NCBI GenBank assembly: GCA_027943335.1
Contig: BSBK01002057.1
Location: forward strand, 496,001-560,000
DNA: 64,000 nucleotides
Direction: 5' to 3'
DNA from: Chamaecyparis obtusa
Taxonomy: Eukaryota > Streptophyta > Pinopsida > Cupressales > Cupressaceae
The position numbers and the translations under genes were made by a program. The notes under the pieces were generated by a model that was not told the DNA's origin, did no database searches, and saw only the letters and a list, made by a program, of their open reading frames with translations. How positions within the stretch are numbered: the first letter of the stretch is position 1; every line of letters begins with the position of its first letter. Below are positions 49,349 to 61,460 of this stretch, one piece after another.

Positions 49349-52300
49349 ATGGTTCGTGGTAGAGGAAATGATAATGCTATCATGGATATGTTGAGGCAGA
49401 TTGCAACTAGGCTTGAAGTTGTAGAGACAGCCCAGAGAAGAGGAGCACATCTTGAAGATGTTAGTGATGAAGAAGAAGAAGTAGAACCTAATGCTAAACC
49501 TAAAGTTGAACAAGATGAGGAAAAACTTTTGAGAGTTTTGTCTAAGGCTAACTCCAAACCTACAGTTGAAGTTTCTTGCTATGATGGAAGACTTGAGACC
49601 GATACACTTTTGGATTGGATCTCTGAGATGGATAAATACTTTGAGTATGAAGGTAGTCCTAATAATAAGAAGCTTAAGATAGTAGTCACAAAGTTGAAAG
49701 GTCATGCATCTCTTTTGTGGGATCATTTGTAAACTGAGAGATAGAAGAGAGGAAAAGAAAAGATCAAGACATGGATGAAGATGCTTGGAAAGATGAAGAA
49801 GAAGTTTCTTCCAGGTGACTACCAAGTTAGTTTGATGAGAAAAATGAAAAATATAAGACAAAAGGACATGAGTGTGAAAGAATATACTGAGGAATTTTAA
49901 AAATTGGATATCAAATTTGGACATGTGGATGATGAAGTTGAGAAGGTTGCTAGATATATGAATGGCCTAAGGACATCTATTCAAGATGAGATCAGCTATG
50001 TGAAAATAGATAGTGTAGAAGAAGCATATCAATTTTCTTTGAAGGCTAAAGAGAGATTGAAAAAGAAACATGATCAAAGACAAAGAGGAAGAGGTGGTAG
50101 ATTTTAGAGAAGTAGAGGAAGATCTTATGGAGAAAGTAGTAGATCTAATAATGCAGTACAAGATAAAGGATGGAAAGATGAACCTGCTAAAAGAGGAAAT
50201 TACTCTAGAGGTAGCTATATTGGTTACTCTAGGAATAAAAATAATGGGAAAAGAGAAGAGAAATCTTGGTTTAAAGGTACTTGTTACAAATGTGGTGAAG
50301 AAGGACATAGAGCTTTTAAATGTTCTAACTCTGGAAAGAAGACTGGAGGTAATGGTAGAAACAATTTGGCTTGTGAAGAAGTTGAGGAAATGTCTAATGA
50401 ACTTGAACATGGTGAGAACTTGATGCTAAGAAGGATCTTGTGGAATAGAGAAGCTGAAGAGGAGCCTGTTTTGAGGAAAAATTTGTTCAGAACTAGATGT
50501 AAGATCACTGACAAATGTTGCGAGGTAATCATTAATAATGGAAGTTCTGATAGTTTGGCATCCAAAGAGCTAGTTAACAAATTGCAGTTGCAGAGATTGA
50601 AACATCCTAAGCCTTACCATATTGCTTAGATCTAGAAGGAGCATAAACTACTTGTAAGTGAACAATGCCTTGTTAAATTCAAAATTGGGAATTATCATGA
50701 TGAAGTCTTGTGTGATATTATGCCTACGGATTGTTGTCATATTCTTTTGGGTAGACCTTGGCAGTATGATAGGAAAGCTTTGCATGATGGTAGATTGAAT
50801 CAATATACTATTTGGATGGATGGAAAGAAACAAGTATTGTTGCCTTTGATAGAAATTTTTGATGAAAGTCATTATACCAGAGTCAGAGTATGTTTGATTG
50901 ATGGTAAAAAGTTTGCAAGAGAAATGAAAGAACAGAATGTTTGCTTTGCTTTAATTCCAAGAAAGACTGAGAAACAAGATGAGTTAGAACATGCACTTGA
51001 GGTTAAGCCTTTGTTGAATGAATTTCATGACATCATTTCTAATAATGTACCTGATGGTTTACTACCTATGAGAAGTATAAGTCATTGTATGGATTTGATA
51101 CCTAGAGCTAGTTTGCTTAACAAAGCACCACATAGATTGACACTTGATGAAAAGACTGAATTGAATAGACAAGTGCAAGAATTTCTTGAGAGAGGTTTGA
51201 TTAGGGAAAGTCTGAGTCCTTGTGCAGTGTGTACTATATTAGCACCTAAAAAGAATGGAGAATGGAGAATGTGCACTAATTCTAGAGCCATAAATAAGAT
51301 AACAGTATAGTACAGATTTCCTTTGCCTAGGATGGATGACATAATGGATAGTTTGAGTGGAGCAAAGTATTTCACAAAGATTGATTTGAAAAGTGGATAT
51401 CATCAGATTAGGATCAGAGAAGGGGATGAATGGAAAAGTACTTTTAAGACTAATGAAGGTTTGTATGAATGGTTGGTTATGCCTTTTGGTTTGACTAATG
51501 CACCTAGTACTTTCATGAGGCTGATGAATGAAGTTCTGAAAAGATTCTTGGGTAAGTTTGTCATTGCATATCTTGATGACATTTTGATATTCAATAAGAG
51601 TAAGGAAGAACATCTTGAACATATCAGACAAGTATTACAGAGATTGAAGGAAGAAAAGTTGCTGATTAATTTGAAGAAATGTTCATTTATGAAAGAGGAG
51701 ATTGTATATCTTGGTTCTGTAATTTTAGCTGATGGATTGAAGATGGATCCTCAGAAAGTGAGAGCTATACTTGATTGGCCTACACTAGAGAATGTTGGAG
51801 AGGTAAGATCATTTCATGGATTGGCTAGTTTTTATAGGAAGTTTATCAGAAATTTAAGTTCTATTTGTAATTCTATGATTGAAACTATGAGAGGAGATAA
51901 AAAGGATTTCAAATGGACACATGGAGCACAAAAGAGTTTTGAAACATTGAAACGGATTTCAAGTTGAATGTGATGCTAGTGGAAGTGCAATTGGATCTAT
52001 TTTGAGTCAAGAAGGAAAACCTATAGCTTTCTTTAGTGAGAAGTTGAATGATGCTAAGAGAAAATATTTAGTTTATGACCAGGAATTCTATGCTATTGTT
52101 CAAGCTTTGAAGAAGTGGAGACATTATTTGATGCCTAAAGATTTTGTGTTGTATACTAACCATAAAGCTTTGCAATATTTGGGAAGTTAGAATAAGTTGA
52201 ATTAGAGACATATGAAGTGGGTTGAGTTCTTGCAAAATTTTTCCTTTTCATTGAAGCATAAGAGTGGATAGTCAAATAAGGTTGCTGATGCCCTGAGTTG

Positions 52301-53756
52301 AAGAAGAAGTTTGCTGACAGAGATGAGAGTTGAGGTACTTGGTTTTGATGATTTGAAGTGTCTATATGAAATTGACATTGATTTTGTAGAACCTTGGAAA
52401 GCTTGTAAGGAACACATAGTGAGTGATAAGTGGACTGATTATTTCATTCAAGAAGAAATGTTGTTTAAAGGAGTTCAATTATGCATACCTAGAGGATCTA
52501 TGAGAGAGAACATTATGAAGGAGAAACATAGTGGTGGACTTGCTGGACATTTTGGGATTGATAAGACTATGAATTTGATTTTAGAAAGATACTTTTGGCC
52601 ATACATTTATAGAGATGTACAGAGAATGGTTAGAGGATGTGGAATTTTCCAAGCAACAAAAGGAACTAGTCAGAATTTGGGATTGTATACACCTTTTCCT
52701 ATACCTGATAGACCTTGGGAAGATGTGAGTATGGACTTTGTTCTTGGATTTCCTAGAACTCAAAGAGGTAATGATTCTATTTTGGTAGAGGTTGATAGAT
52801 TTTCAAAGATGGCTCATTTTGTACCTTGTAAGAAGACATCTGATGCATTGCATGTAGCTGAATTATTCTTCAAGGAAGTGGTAAGATTGCATGGTTTTCC
52901 TAAATCTATTGTTTTAGAAAGAGATACAAAGTTTACTGGTTACTTTTGGAGAACACTTTGGAAGAAGATGAATACTGATTTGAAATTTAGTTCTACATTT
53001 CACCCTCAGACAGATGGATAGACTAAAGTTGTGAATATAAGTTTGGGAAACTTGTTGAGATGTTTAGTTGGAGATAAGCCTGCTAATTGGGATTTAGTTT
53101 TGGCACAAGCAGAGTTTTCATATAATAATTTTGTGAATAGAAGTACTAAGAGGACACCATTTCAGATTGTTATTGGATTTCATCCTAAGGGAGCCATAGA
53201 GCTGAGAGATTTACCTACTGAGACAAGAAGAAGTGCTGAAGCTGATCATTTTGCAGAATACATGAGAACTTTGCATGATGAAGATAAAAAGAATTTGGAG
53301 GATAGTAATCTAAAATATAAACAAAGAGCAGATAAGAGAAGAAGACATAAATATTTTGAAGTTGGAGATGAGGTTATGATTCATTTGAAAAAGAATAGAT
53401 TTCCAGTTGGTACCTACAACAAGCTGAAAATGAAGAATTTTGGACCTTGTAAGATTCTGAAGAAGTTTGATAGTGGAAATGCTTATGAACTAGAATTACC
53501 AGAGGACATGGATATATCACCTATATTCAATATTGATGATATCTTTGATTAATTTGAATCAAATGATGAGATAGAAGATGATCCAAATTATCCTAAGAAG
53601 AACAGAGACAACATTGAGAAGATCTTGAATAAAAGAGTGAGCAAAAGTACAAGAGGAAAAGACTACATGGAATATTTAGTTCAGTGGAAAGACAAGCCAG
53701 TTGAGGACAGTTCATGGATTACAAAAGATGAGTTGGATAGGTTAGAATATGAGTAG
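49349..53756 (+). pseudogene. G3 gag-pol with chromodomain, degenerate
   Basis: It starts MVRGRGNDNAIMDMLRQI. The order is Gag (EVSCYDGRLETDTLLDWISE), zinc knuckle CYKCGEEGHRAFKC (complete), protease with NNG in place of DSG (catalytic Asp is Asn), RT with YLDDIL, RNase H, integrase (HSGGLAGHFGIDKT, MDFVLGFPRT), and a chromodomain (NIEKILNKR to WKDKPVEDSSW). Many stops interrupt it (for example 49730, 50105, 50627, 51308, 52188, 53020, 53550). A deletion near 51955 removes about 15-20 codons at the RT/RNase H border and shifts the frame. The VPRTQRG-type integrase block and chromodomain tie it to G1 and G2. Not functional. Confidence 0.92.
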
Positions 53757-53797
53757 TGCCTGATGTGGACATCAATTCTTTATTTACCCCAGGTGTC

Positions 53798-54786
53798 TAA
53801 TGCAGGAGCATCTTGGGTCTTTGAGCAATCTTGCATCAACCAAAAACATTTCCTGATTTCTGCACCTGTTTGCTGTTGTTTTCTTTATAATTGTTGTATT
53901 TTGTGGTTTCATGGTGTGAAAAGCTCACATTATTATAAGGATCAATTTTGGAACATTCTCCTATGAGCACATAAAGTTTGGATGGAGTGTTTCAAAGTTA
54001 CAACTATTTTTCTTGCTGTCAGAGCAGCATTTTCCTGTAGTTTTGGTGCTGATTGTTCATGTTGGCGACCTTGATCCATAAGGAATCAGAATTTTAAATC
54101 TTAAGGAGTTTTAGAGGACCTAAATTAATATCATTTCCAAAGATTGAAAGCACCAATTCATTATGAGTAAAAAGTTATGCCCATTTTTCCCCGGGACCTA
54201 TTTTCTGCCAATTTTCAGGTGAAACATGTGGTGTTTCTTCTTGCAATGTTCCATGTGATCAAATGGGACCTTGTTCCCTTAAATGAATGTTTTTGGTTCA
54301 TGTGAGGACCTAAATCCAAAGGTGCATCAATTTATATTCATTCTAGCATTATTTTTGGTTTAAATCTTGAGATTGGACCTATATTGTAATTAAATGCTCG
54401 ACTGGCCGACCTGTGGCTTAGCTGGCTATATAAGGAGTCTAGATTGATGTAGTAGGGCATCATGAAGAGATCATGAGTGAGATATAGTAAGTATTATCAA
54501 GATATACCATTGGAGACAAAGATAGGATGTAAGCTATAATTCTAATTTCAGAATTCTCATTGTATAAGGCCGAAACTCGAAAGGCCTCATAGTCAGGCAT
54601 GTTGAAAGAAATAATATAATTCTTTGTTGTTGCTTCTAGTTGATTGTCTCATATCCATTGTGATTTCATTACTTTCATGTGATATTATATTTCTTCCTTT
54701 GTGTAACTCTAAGCAGGGCTTGTTTGTGGATTCAAGTGGACTCAATTCTGCACGATTTTGCTTGTATCTACCCTGCCCCTGCGTCA
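53798..54786 (+). repeat. G3 3' LTR (989 bp)
   Basis: It begins TAATGCAGG where the 5' copy has TGATGCAGG, the same terminal change as in G2. It is preceded by CCCCAGGTGTC. TATA box at 54427-54434. Confidence 0.92.
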
Positions 54787-54791
54787 AAGTT

Positions 54792-57700
54792 GCACATATC
54801 TAGAATTGGGAATTCTACACTAGAACTGATGTAAAATGGCTACATTGACTCAACACTAGGTCCCCTCACACTTGATCAACTAAAGGATGGACACGAACAC
54901 AATATTACTATGATTGAACTTGCTTCTGCCTGTACCGATGCTAAATTTGAAGACATTAAGTGATGCACAACTGCCAAAGCCATGTGGGATAAACTGACTC
55001 TAATATACAGTGGAGATTTGAATGTTAAGAGAGCTAGAGCAGAAAGCCTAAGAGGTTGATTTGATGATATGAAGATGAAAGTAGGTGATAACATTGTGCA
55101 ATACACAAATAGACTAAAAGAGGTAGTACATGCTATTAGAGCATCAGATGGAGTTATTGAGGTTGAAACAGTGATAAGCAAGATTCTCAGAACTTTACTA
55201 CTAGTTTATGTGATCAGGATCTCTGCAATTCATGAAACAAGAGCTACATCCAACCTTACTCTTGACACACTAATTGGTAAGCTTACAAACTTTGAATTGA
55301 ATAACTTTGACAACAATGTTGTACCTTTTGTTGAATCCACTTTCATGTCTTCTTTGAAGATTGGTAAATCTAGTAGTAGGAATAGTAAGAATAATGATAG
55401 TGTTAGTGGTACCGATGATGAACTTGATGAGCTTAAAGCTCTTATGGCTAGAAGATTACCCAAAGGTAAAGGAAGGTATAAAGGTAAGCTATCTTTGACA
55501 TTCTTTAATTGTAAAGAAGTTGGCCACATCGCTGCTAGATGTCCCAATAAGAAAGATGATGATAGATCTAAAGACCGATCTAAAGGAAGCTATGGGAGAA
55601 GAGTCAACAGAGGCTACCAACACAATAATAGAGATAATCTAGATATCTATGACAAAGTGAAAAAGGTATGTTACATAGCCAAAGAATTTGAATCTGAATC
55701 TGATACTGATGATGATGTAGAACTAGTATTTGTTACTATGAAAGATGACTCGGAGGAAGAAGAGAAACATAAAGAAACAACACTGATTTCTAAAGTAAGA
55801 AGAAATGATACATGGATCATAAATAGTGGCTGTACACATCATGTGATTGGTGATATGGATAAATTTGATCTACTTGATGAATATGATGGAGGATCTATAA
55901 GGATGGGAAATGATGCACCCTGTATGGTAAGAGGTAAAGGTTCACTGATGATTAATGATAGAATAAAGTGTAAAAATGCATATTGGGTAGATGGATTGAA
56001 CTATAATTTGTTAAGTGTGGCACAACTGAATAACTCAGGTCACTGACTTGCTTTTGGGAGAAGAAAGGTAAAAATCTATGATGATGGAGGAAGACTTGTC
56101 GGAACCAGTACACAATCTAGAGGTAATCTATTTTATTTTGATATTGATCATTCTTCTTATTTATTAATGAAGGATGAGATCCATGGTTGTGACATAAAAG
56201 GTTATGCCATGTGAACTTTGATAACATGATCAAGATTAGTAAGAGGAAAAGAGTTAGAGGGTTTCTTAACTTATCAAAACCAGATCATGCTATGTGTCAT
56301 GAATGTCAGAAAGGTAAAATGACTAAGTCTAGTTTTAAAAGAAAAGACTACTCAACAAAGAAGATACTTGAGTTGGTTCATATGAACCTATGTGGTCCTA
56401 TGAGAACTCAGAGTTATTATGGTGATAGGTACTTTATTCTTTTTTTTTTATGACTATACTAGATTGATGATAGTTATGTTCTTAAAAGAAAAATCTGAAG
56501 CATTTAAGATGTTTAAGTGGTATAAGGCAGAGGTAGAAAAAGAGACTGGAAAAGAATTAAAATGCTTAAGATCTGATAGAGGAGGTGAATTTATCTCTGA
56601 TGAATTTACTAATTTCTGTAATGAGCATGGTATCAAAAGATAGGTCTTTGCACCAAGAACACCTTAGCATAACAGGATTGTTGAAAGAAGGAACAGGTCA
56701 ATCATTGACTGTGCAAGAACACTAATGCTGTAAAAGAATATTTCTTAGACATACTAGAGGGAAGCTATCGGTACAGTCGTATATGTGCTTAATTAAGTAC
56801 AACTAAAGAAGGACACCAACCGGACACCCTATGAGCTATGGTTTGGACACAAACCTACTGTAAGTTATTTCAGGATCTTTGGAAGCAAATGTTTTATTCT
56901 GAAAGATGAGATAAATGGGAAATTTGATTCTAAAGGTGATGAAGGAATATTCTTAGGTTATTCTACTAAGAGTAAAACATACAAATTTATGAATAAGGTT
57001 ACAAATAAGATAATTTAAAGTACTAATGTTTGTGTTGATGAGTTTGATGACAAGAACACAAAGGAAACTAGAAAGGAACCAGAAGACTATGGTAGATTCA
57101 CTTACATTGAACATACTGATTATCTATCGAAGTCACAACTTGTGATAACTGGTCAGTAGGAAAATAACCATGAGGAATAGGAAAGGGAAACTAATGAACA
57201 AGATGGAGCTACCGAGCAAGCACATGAACTTCAATAGGATGAACAAGAAAGGAGAAACTAAGTACTAGCTAGTTTTGTTAGAAGACATCATCCTGAGACA
57301 CAAATTATTGGAGATAGACAAGCTGACATGCAGACAAGAAGCAAAGCAAGACAAGGTACATGTGTAGTTTGTGAATTTGAACCAAAAAATGTGAAAGTTG
57401 CATTAAAGAATGAAGAATTGGTTAATGCAATGAAAGAGGAAATAGAAAAAATAGAGAAGAACAAAACTTGGTCCTTAGTACCCTGACCTAGAGATAAAAA
57501 TGTTATCGGTACTAAGTGGATATTCAGGAACAAACTGAATAAAAATGGTGAAGTGAAAAGAAATAAAGTGAGATTGGTATGCAAGGCATATGCACAAGAA
57601 GAAGGCATTGACTATGGTGACACATTTTCACCTATTGCTTGATTGGAATGAGTTAGGATGCTACTTGCATATACTACAGTCATGAAATTTAAGGTTTATC

Positions 57701-58917
57701 AAATGGATGTGAAGTCAACATTTCTGAATGGTATACTTGAAGAAGAGGTCTACATAGAACAACCTAAAGGATTCATTGATCCAAACAATAGAGACATGGT
57801 ATGTAGATTACACAAAGCTTTATATGGTTTGAAGCAAGCACTGAGATCCTAGTATGAAAGGATGCATACTTACCTATTAAGTATTGGATTTGTAAGAACT
57901 AGTGAAAACAATAATTTGTACATGAAAGGTGATACTGATGACAGTATTCTTATTGCTGAAATTTTTGTTGATGATATTATTTTTGGAAGTCAAGATCATG
58001 TATGTAAATCTTTTGCTGATGACATGAGGAATGAGTTTGAAATGTCTATGTTCAGAGAGATTAAATTCTTTCTAGGACTATAAGTGATTCGACAGAGTGA
58101 TGGGATATTCATCACATAGTCTAAGTACATAAAGGAAGTCTTGAAGACATTTAGCATGGAAGATGCTAAACCTATGGGAACACTGATGGCTACTAGATGT
58201 AAACTGACAAAAGAAGATGAGACTACTAAGGTAAACTAGACACTTTACCAATCCATGATTGGTAAGCTAATGTATGTAGTTCATAGTAGACCAGATATAG
58301 CACATGTTGTGGGAATTGTTGCTAGATTTTTTGATAATCCTATAGAATCACACATGATTTCTACTAAAAGGATCTTAAGATACTTGAAAAAGATAGAGGA
58401 TTATGGTTTATGGTATCCTAAGGAAGGTAAGTTTGAACTGATGGTCTATACTGATGCTGATTGGGCTGGAAATGTGGATGACAAAAAAAGCACCATGAGA
58501 GGAGCATTCTTCTTTGGTGAAAGACTTGTAACCTAGACAAGTAAAAAGAAAGCTTGTATTTATCAGTCTATAGCTGAAGTAGAGTATGTTGCTTCTACTA
58601 CTAATTGCTCAAACATTGTGTATATCAAGCAAGCGTTGGAAGGAATGAATGAGGTAGTCATTGACTCGGTGATTATATACTGTGACAACACAAGTGCTAT
58701 CAATATTTCAAAGAATCTAGTGATGCACTCTAAGACAAAGCATTTATCAATTAAGTATCACTACTTAAGAGAACAAGTGCAAGAGAAGCAATTGAAGTTA
58801 GAATTTGTTACATCTAAAGAACAACTTGCAGATATCTTTACAAAGCCTCTACCGAAGGACACATTTGAATATTTGAGGACTAGACTTGGGGTCCGTCCCC
58901 TGTTTATTGGTCACTAA
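54792..58917 (+). pseudogene. Copia C gag-pol, main part
   Basis: Gag resumes with HISRIGN, then LGPLTLDQLKDGHEHNITMI. The zinc knuckle is FFNCKEVGHIAARC (first Cys is Phe). The protease is WIINSGCTHHVIGD (catalytic Asp is Asn). Then follow the pre-integrase motif, integrase with [14 protein letters not shown] with FVDDIIF near 57964-57980, RNase H with TDADWAG and CDNTSAI, ending GVRPLFIGH. Stops are frequent (for example 54961, 55058, 56044, 56641, 57019, 57604, 58081, 58534). The frame shifts near 56190 and again in a run of nine T at about 56440-56450. Order and motifs follow Copia B closely. Confidence 0.9.
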
Positions 58918-59456
58918 TGTGATTTGGATGTTGCACCAGCTTAAACTTATCAGAAGATCACACATGTTGATGCAGCATAGTTCACACTTTGGATAATGTT
59001 CAAGGTTGTGATTAAGTTTGAAGAACTAAAATAGATTGGAATATCAGTATACAGAGATACAGAGAATGTATTGGACAACAGAGAGTTACTTAGCTACTAC
59101 AAAGCTAATTATTTATTTGTTTCTTTGGCATTGTTGTCAAAGGGAGAGATAAATAATATGAAACAAAAGTTACACATGCACTGATGAGATTTATCTAAGG
59201 TAGAGATAATCTAAAAGAAATAGAGCACCAAAGATCAGTTATTGAGAATAGAAGAAGGAATCTGAGAGCTGAAAAGATCATATTTATAGAATGTCAAAGC
59301 TACATTGATAATGTTGTTTAGTAACATAGTGATTAAACTTATTAAGCTAGGGAGAGCTTGTACAAATTTTTTTTACAAAGTTGTAGAATACATGTTTGGT
59401 ATGTGTATGGTACACTTCATATTACTTGAGTTGCCATCAATGTCAAAGGGAGATAT
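58918..59456 (+). other. Copia C 3' untranslated region and weak polypurine tract
   Basis: No coding potential. It ends GCCATCAATGTCAAAGGGAGATA just before the 3' LTR; compare the AAAGAGGGAGAT tract of Copia B. Confidence 0.7.
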
Positions 59457-60939
59457 TGATGAACTACAATTGATTTAGAACCTGAATGAAGAATATGTGA
59501 TTTAAGATTACTGAGGAGTTGTTGATTAGATATGAAAGATGATTAAATCAATATTATGTTGTCATTGATGTCAACTATCTTGACAGTACTTATCTTGTAA
59601 GTTACTATACCAAAATATTTGAAAAAAGGTGAAAGAGATGAAGAACAAAAATATCTACATGAGGAAGATGTATATGTCAAATGAGGATAAGGAATACACT
59701 GAGTAACTTGTTGATGAGTCTATGACTTGATGATATCAACTTTATTATGTTGCATTCATCTATTATGAATAATAGAGCAGAAAGACACAAAGTAGTGTTG
59801 TTGGTAAATAAAGCATTCTAGTATACACCGACAGAGTGTAGTGTATACTGAGTGCAGTGTTAACCAAGCTTGTGTTCACTGACACATTTCTTTGTTAACC
59901 GAGGAGAATAGAAAGGAATTAAATGATCAGTTTAGCCAATAAATTGATGAGCTGTAAAGTGTATGAAATCGAGGTAATAGATAAGGTTTGTTATGAAGAT
60001 TGACGGCTAACATAATTCAAGAAAGATCTAATGGAGAAGTTGAAATGTGTTACTGGCACATCAGCCGAAGAAGGTTACAACAAAAAAATCAATGAATAAT
60101 ATTAAGTGGCAAAATATGATGGAAAAAAAGAAAATGATTTACTCATCTATATAAGAGACATTGGTTTCATTGTTGAAATGATGCTGGAGGAAGAAGATAC
60201 TATAGAATTATTGTGTGAAGGAGTTTTCATGCATTCTGATCATACTAGTTAGTGAGAACCAAATTGCAGAAAAAATATTGAGCTACAAAGAGTAATTATC
60301 GACAGACATTAAGTTGATATAGTATTGAATCTGAAGTGATATATTGATCAGAAATATTTGAATGAGTTGAACATTGATATGTAAACTGCAATTGAAGTTG
60401 TTTCAAGGTAGATCATCTACTATTACATATTTATCCATTGTAGATAGTCAATCTCTTAACGGAGTGGACTAAGAAAGTCTTTTTATGTTTCATTCATAGA
60501 GTGAACATTGTTATCCTATCAACCCCAGAGTGATTTATAGTTGGACAATAACTTCTAGTCTAAAATCCTCTAACAAGGTCACACCTAACAGTGTGTTTGT
60601 AACCATTAATAGGGTTGGGTCTACACCGACCTCACTTTAGAAGAGTGAACATTTTTGGGTTACTGGTCGCAGGTGGTTTTTCCCTTCATAGGGTTTCCAT
60701 GTTAAATCTCTTGTGTTATGTGTTGATTGTGATATTTGTTTTTTATCATACTTTGCATATTACATGTTAGATTTGATCGGTAACTACTATAAATTTTAAA
60801 TTGATAATCGGTTAAAACACAAATAGTGAAAGTATTTTATGTTTACTAAGTAGCAGAAGTTGAAGAATTTGTTTTGGATTATACATTTTGTTTTGGGACA
60901 CTGGATAATTGATTCACCCCCCTCTCAGTTATTCTAACA
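59457..60939 (+). repeat. Copia C 3' LTR (1,483 bp)
   Basis: It begins TGATGAACTAC and ends ATTCTAACA, followed by the TTTCC duplication. TATA box at 60148-60155. Confidence 0.93.
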
Positions 60940-60944
60940 TTTCC

Positions 60945-61189
60945 ATCAGCTTCTAATTGTCTTCAAGCTGAACTAGTTGGGATTGTATTGGATCTATTTG
61001 TGGATCTTGTAGAATCATTTTTATTTTTAATTTTCCCTAACTTAGAAGGCCTTACAGCCAGGCATGTTGATGAAAATTACTTGAAAAAATTGTTATCTTA
61101 TATGTGATGTTGAGTATTCCACTGTGTAATTATATTGGCTATAAGGTTTGTATTATCCTTCATTGGATCCATCATCCTTGACTACATTA
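60945..61189 (+). repeat. G4 5' LTR, segment 2
   Basis: It continues segment 1 after the duplication: ATCAGCTTCTAATTGTCTTC matches 63849 onward in the 3' LTR. It ends near ACTACATTA; the exact end is uncertain by three bases. Confidence 0.8.
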
Positions 61190-61191
61190 GG

Positions 61192-61202
61192 TGGTATCAA
61201 AG
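61192..61202 (+). other. G4 primer binding site
   Basis: TGGTATCAAAG, one mismatch from the iMet complement. Confidence 0.8.
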
Positions 61203-61460
61203 TGAAGTTTGTTCCTATTGGAGCTGATAGTTGATCTTATGAAGTGAAGGTTGACCTAGCAAGGATGATCTTGTGAAGATCGTATTGGAGTAGAGATTGT
61301 GTGCAATCTAGATTACAGATCCAAAGCACTGAACTTGTGGATGTTTCCCTAGTTGTTTGTTCAAGGTGGCAAGTTAAGATCTAACTTCTACACAACTTGG
61401 AGATTGCCACAAGGTTGTCAGTGAGGGTTTGTTGTAGAGGGTTTTTGCATATCTTTAAGG

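Larger units (their letters stand above)
48232..54786 (+). mobile_element. Gypsy G3: chromovirus-like element, 6.6 kb
   Basis: LTRs 48232-49213 and 53798-54786 (about 8% different by eye), target duplication AACTT/AAGTT with one mismatch, iMet-type PBS, and gag-pol with chromodomain. LTR edges resemble G2, but the bodies differ, so it is a sister family. It lies inside Copia C gag. Confidence 0.92.
46628..60939 (+). mobile_element. Copia C: copia element carrying gypsy G3
   Basis: LTRs 46628-48099 and 59457-60939, perfect duplication TTTCC (46623-46627 and 60940-60944), PBS, gag-pol split by G3 after 68 nt. Same family as Copia D. LTRs differ by about 7% overall, more in the first 500 bp. 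Confidence 0.93.
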
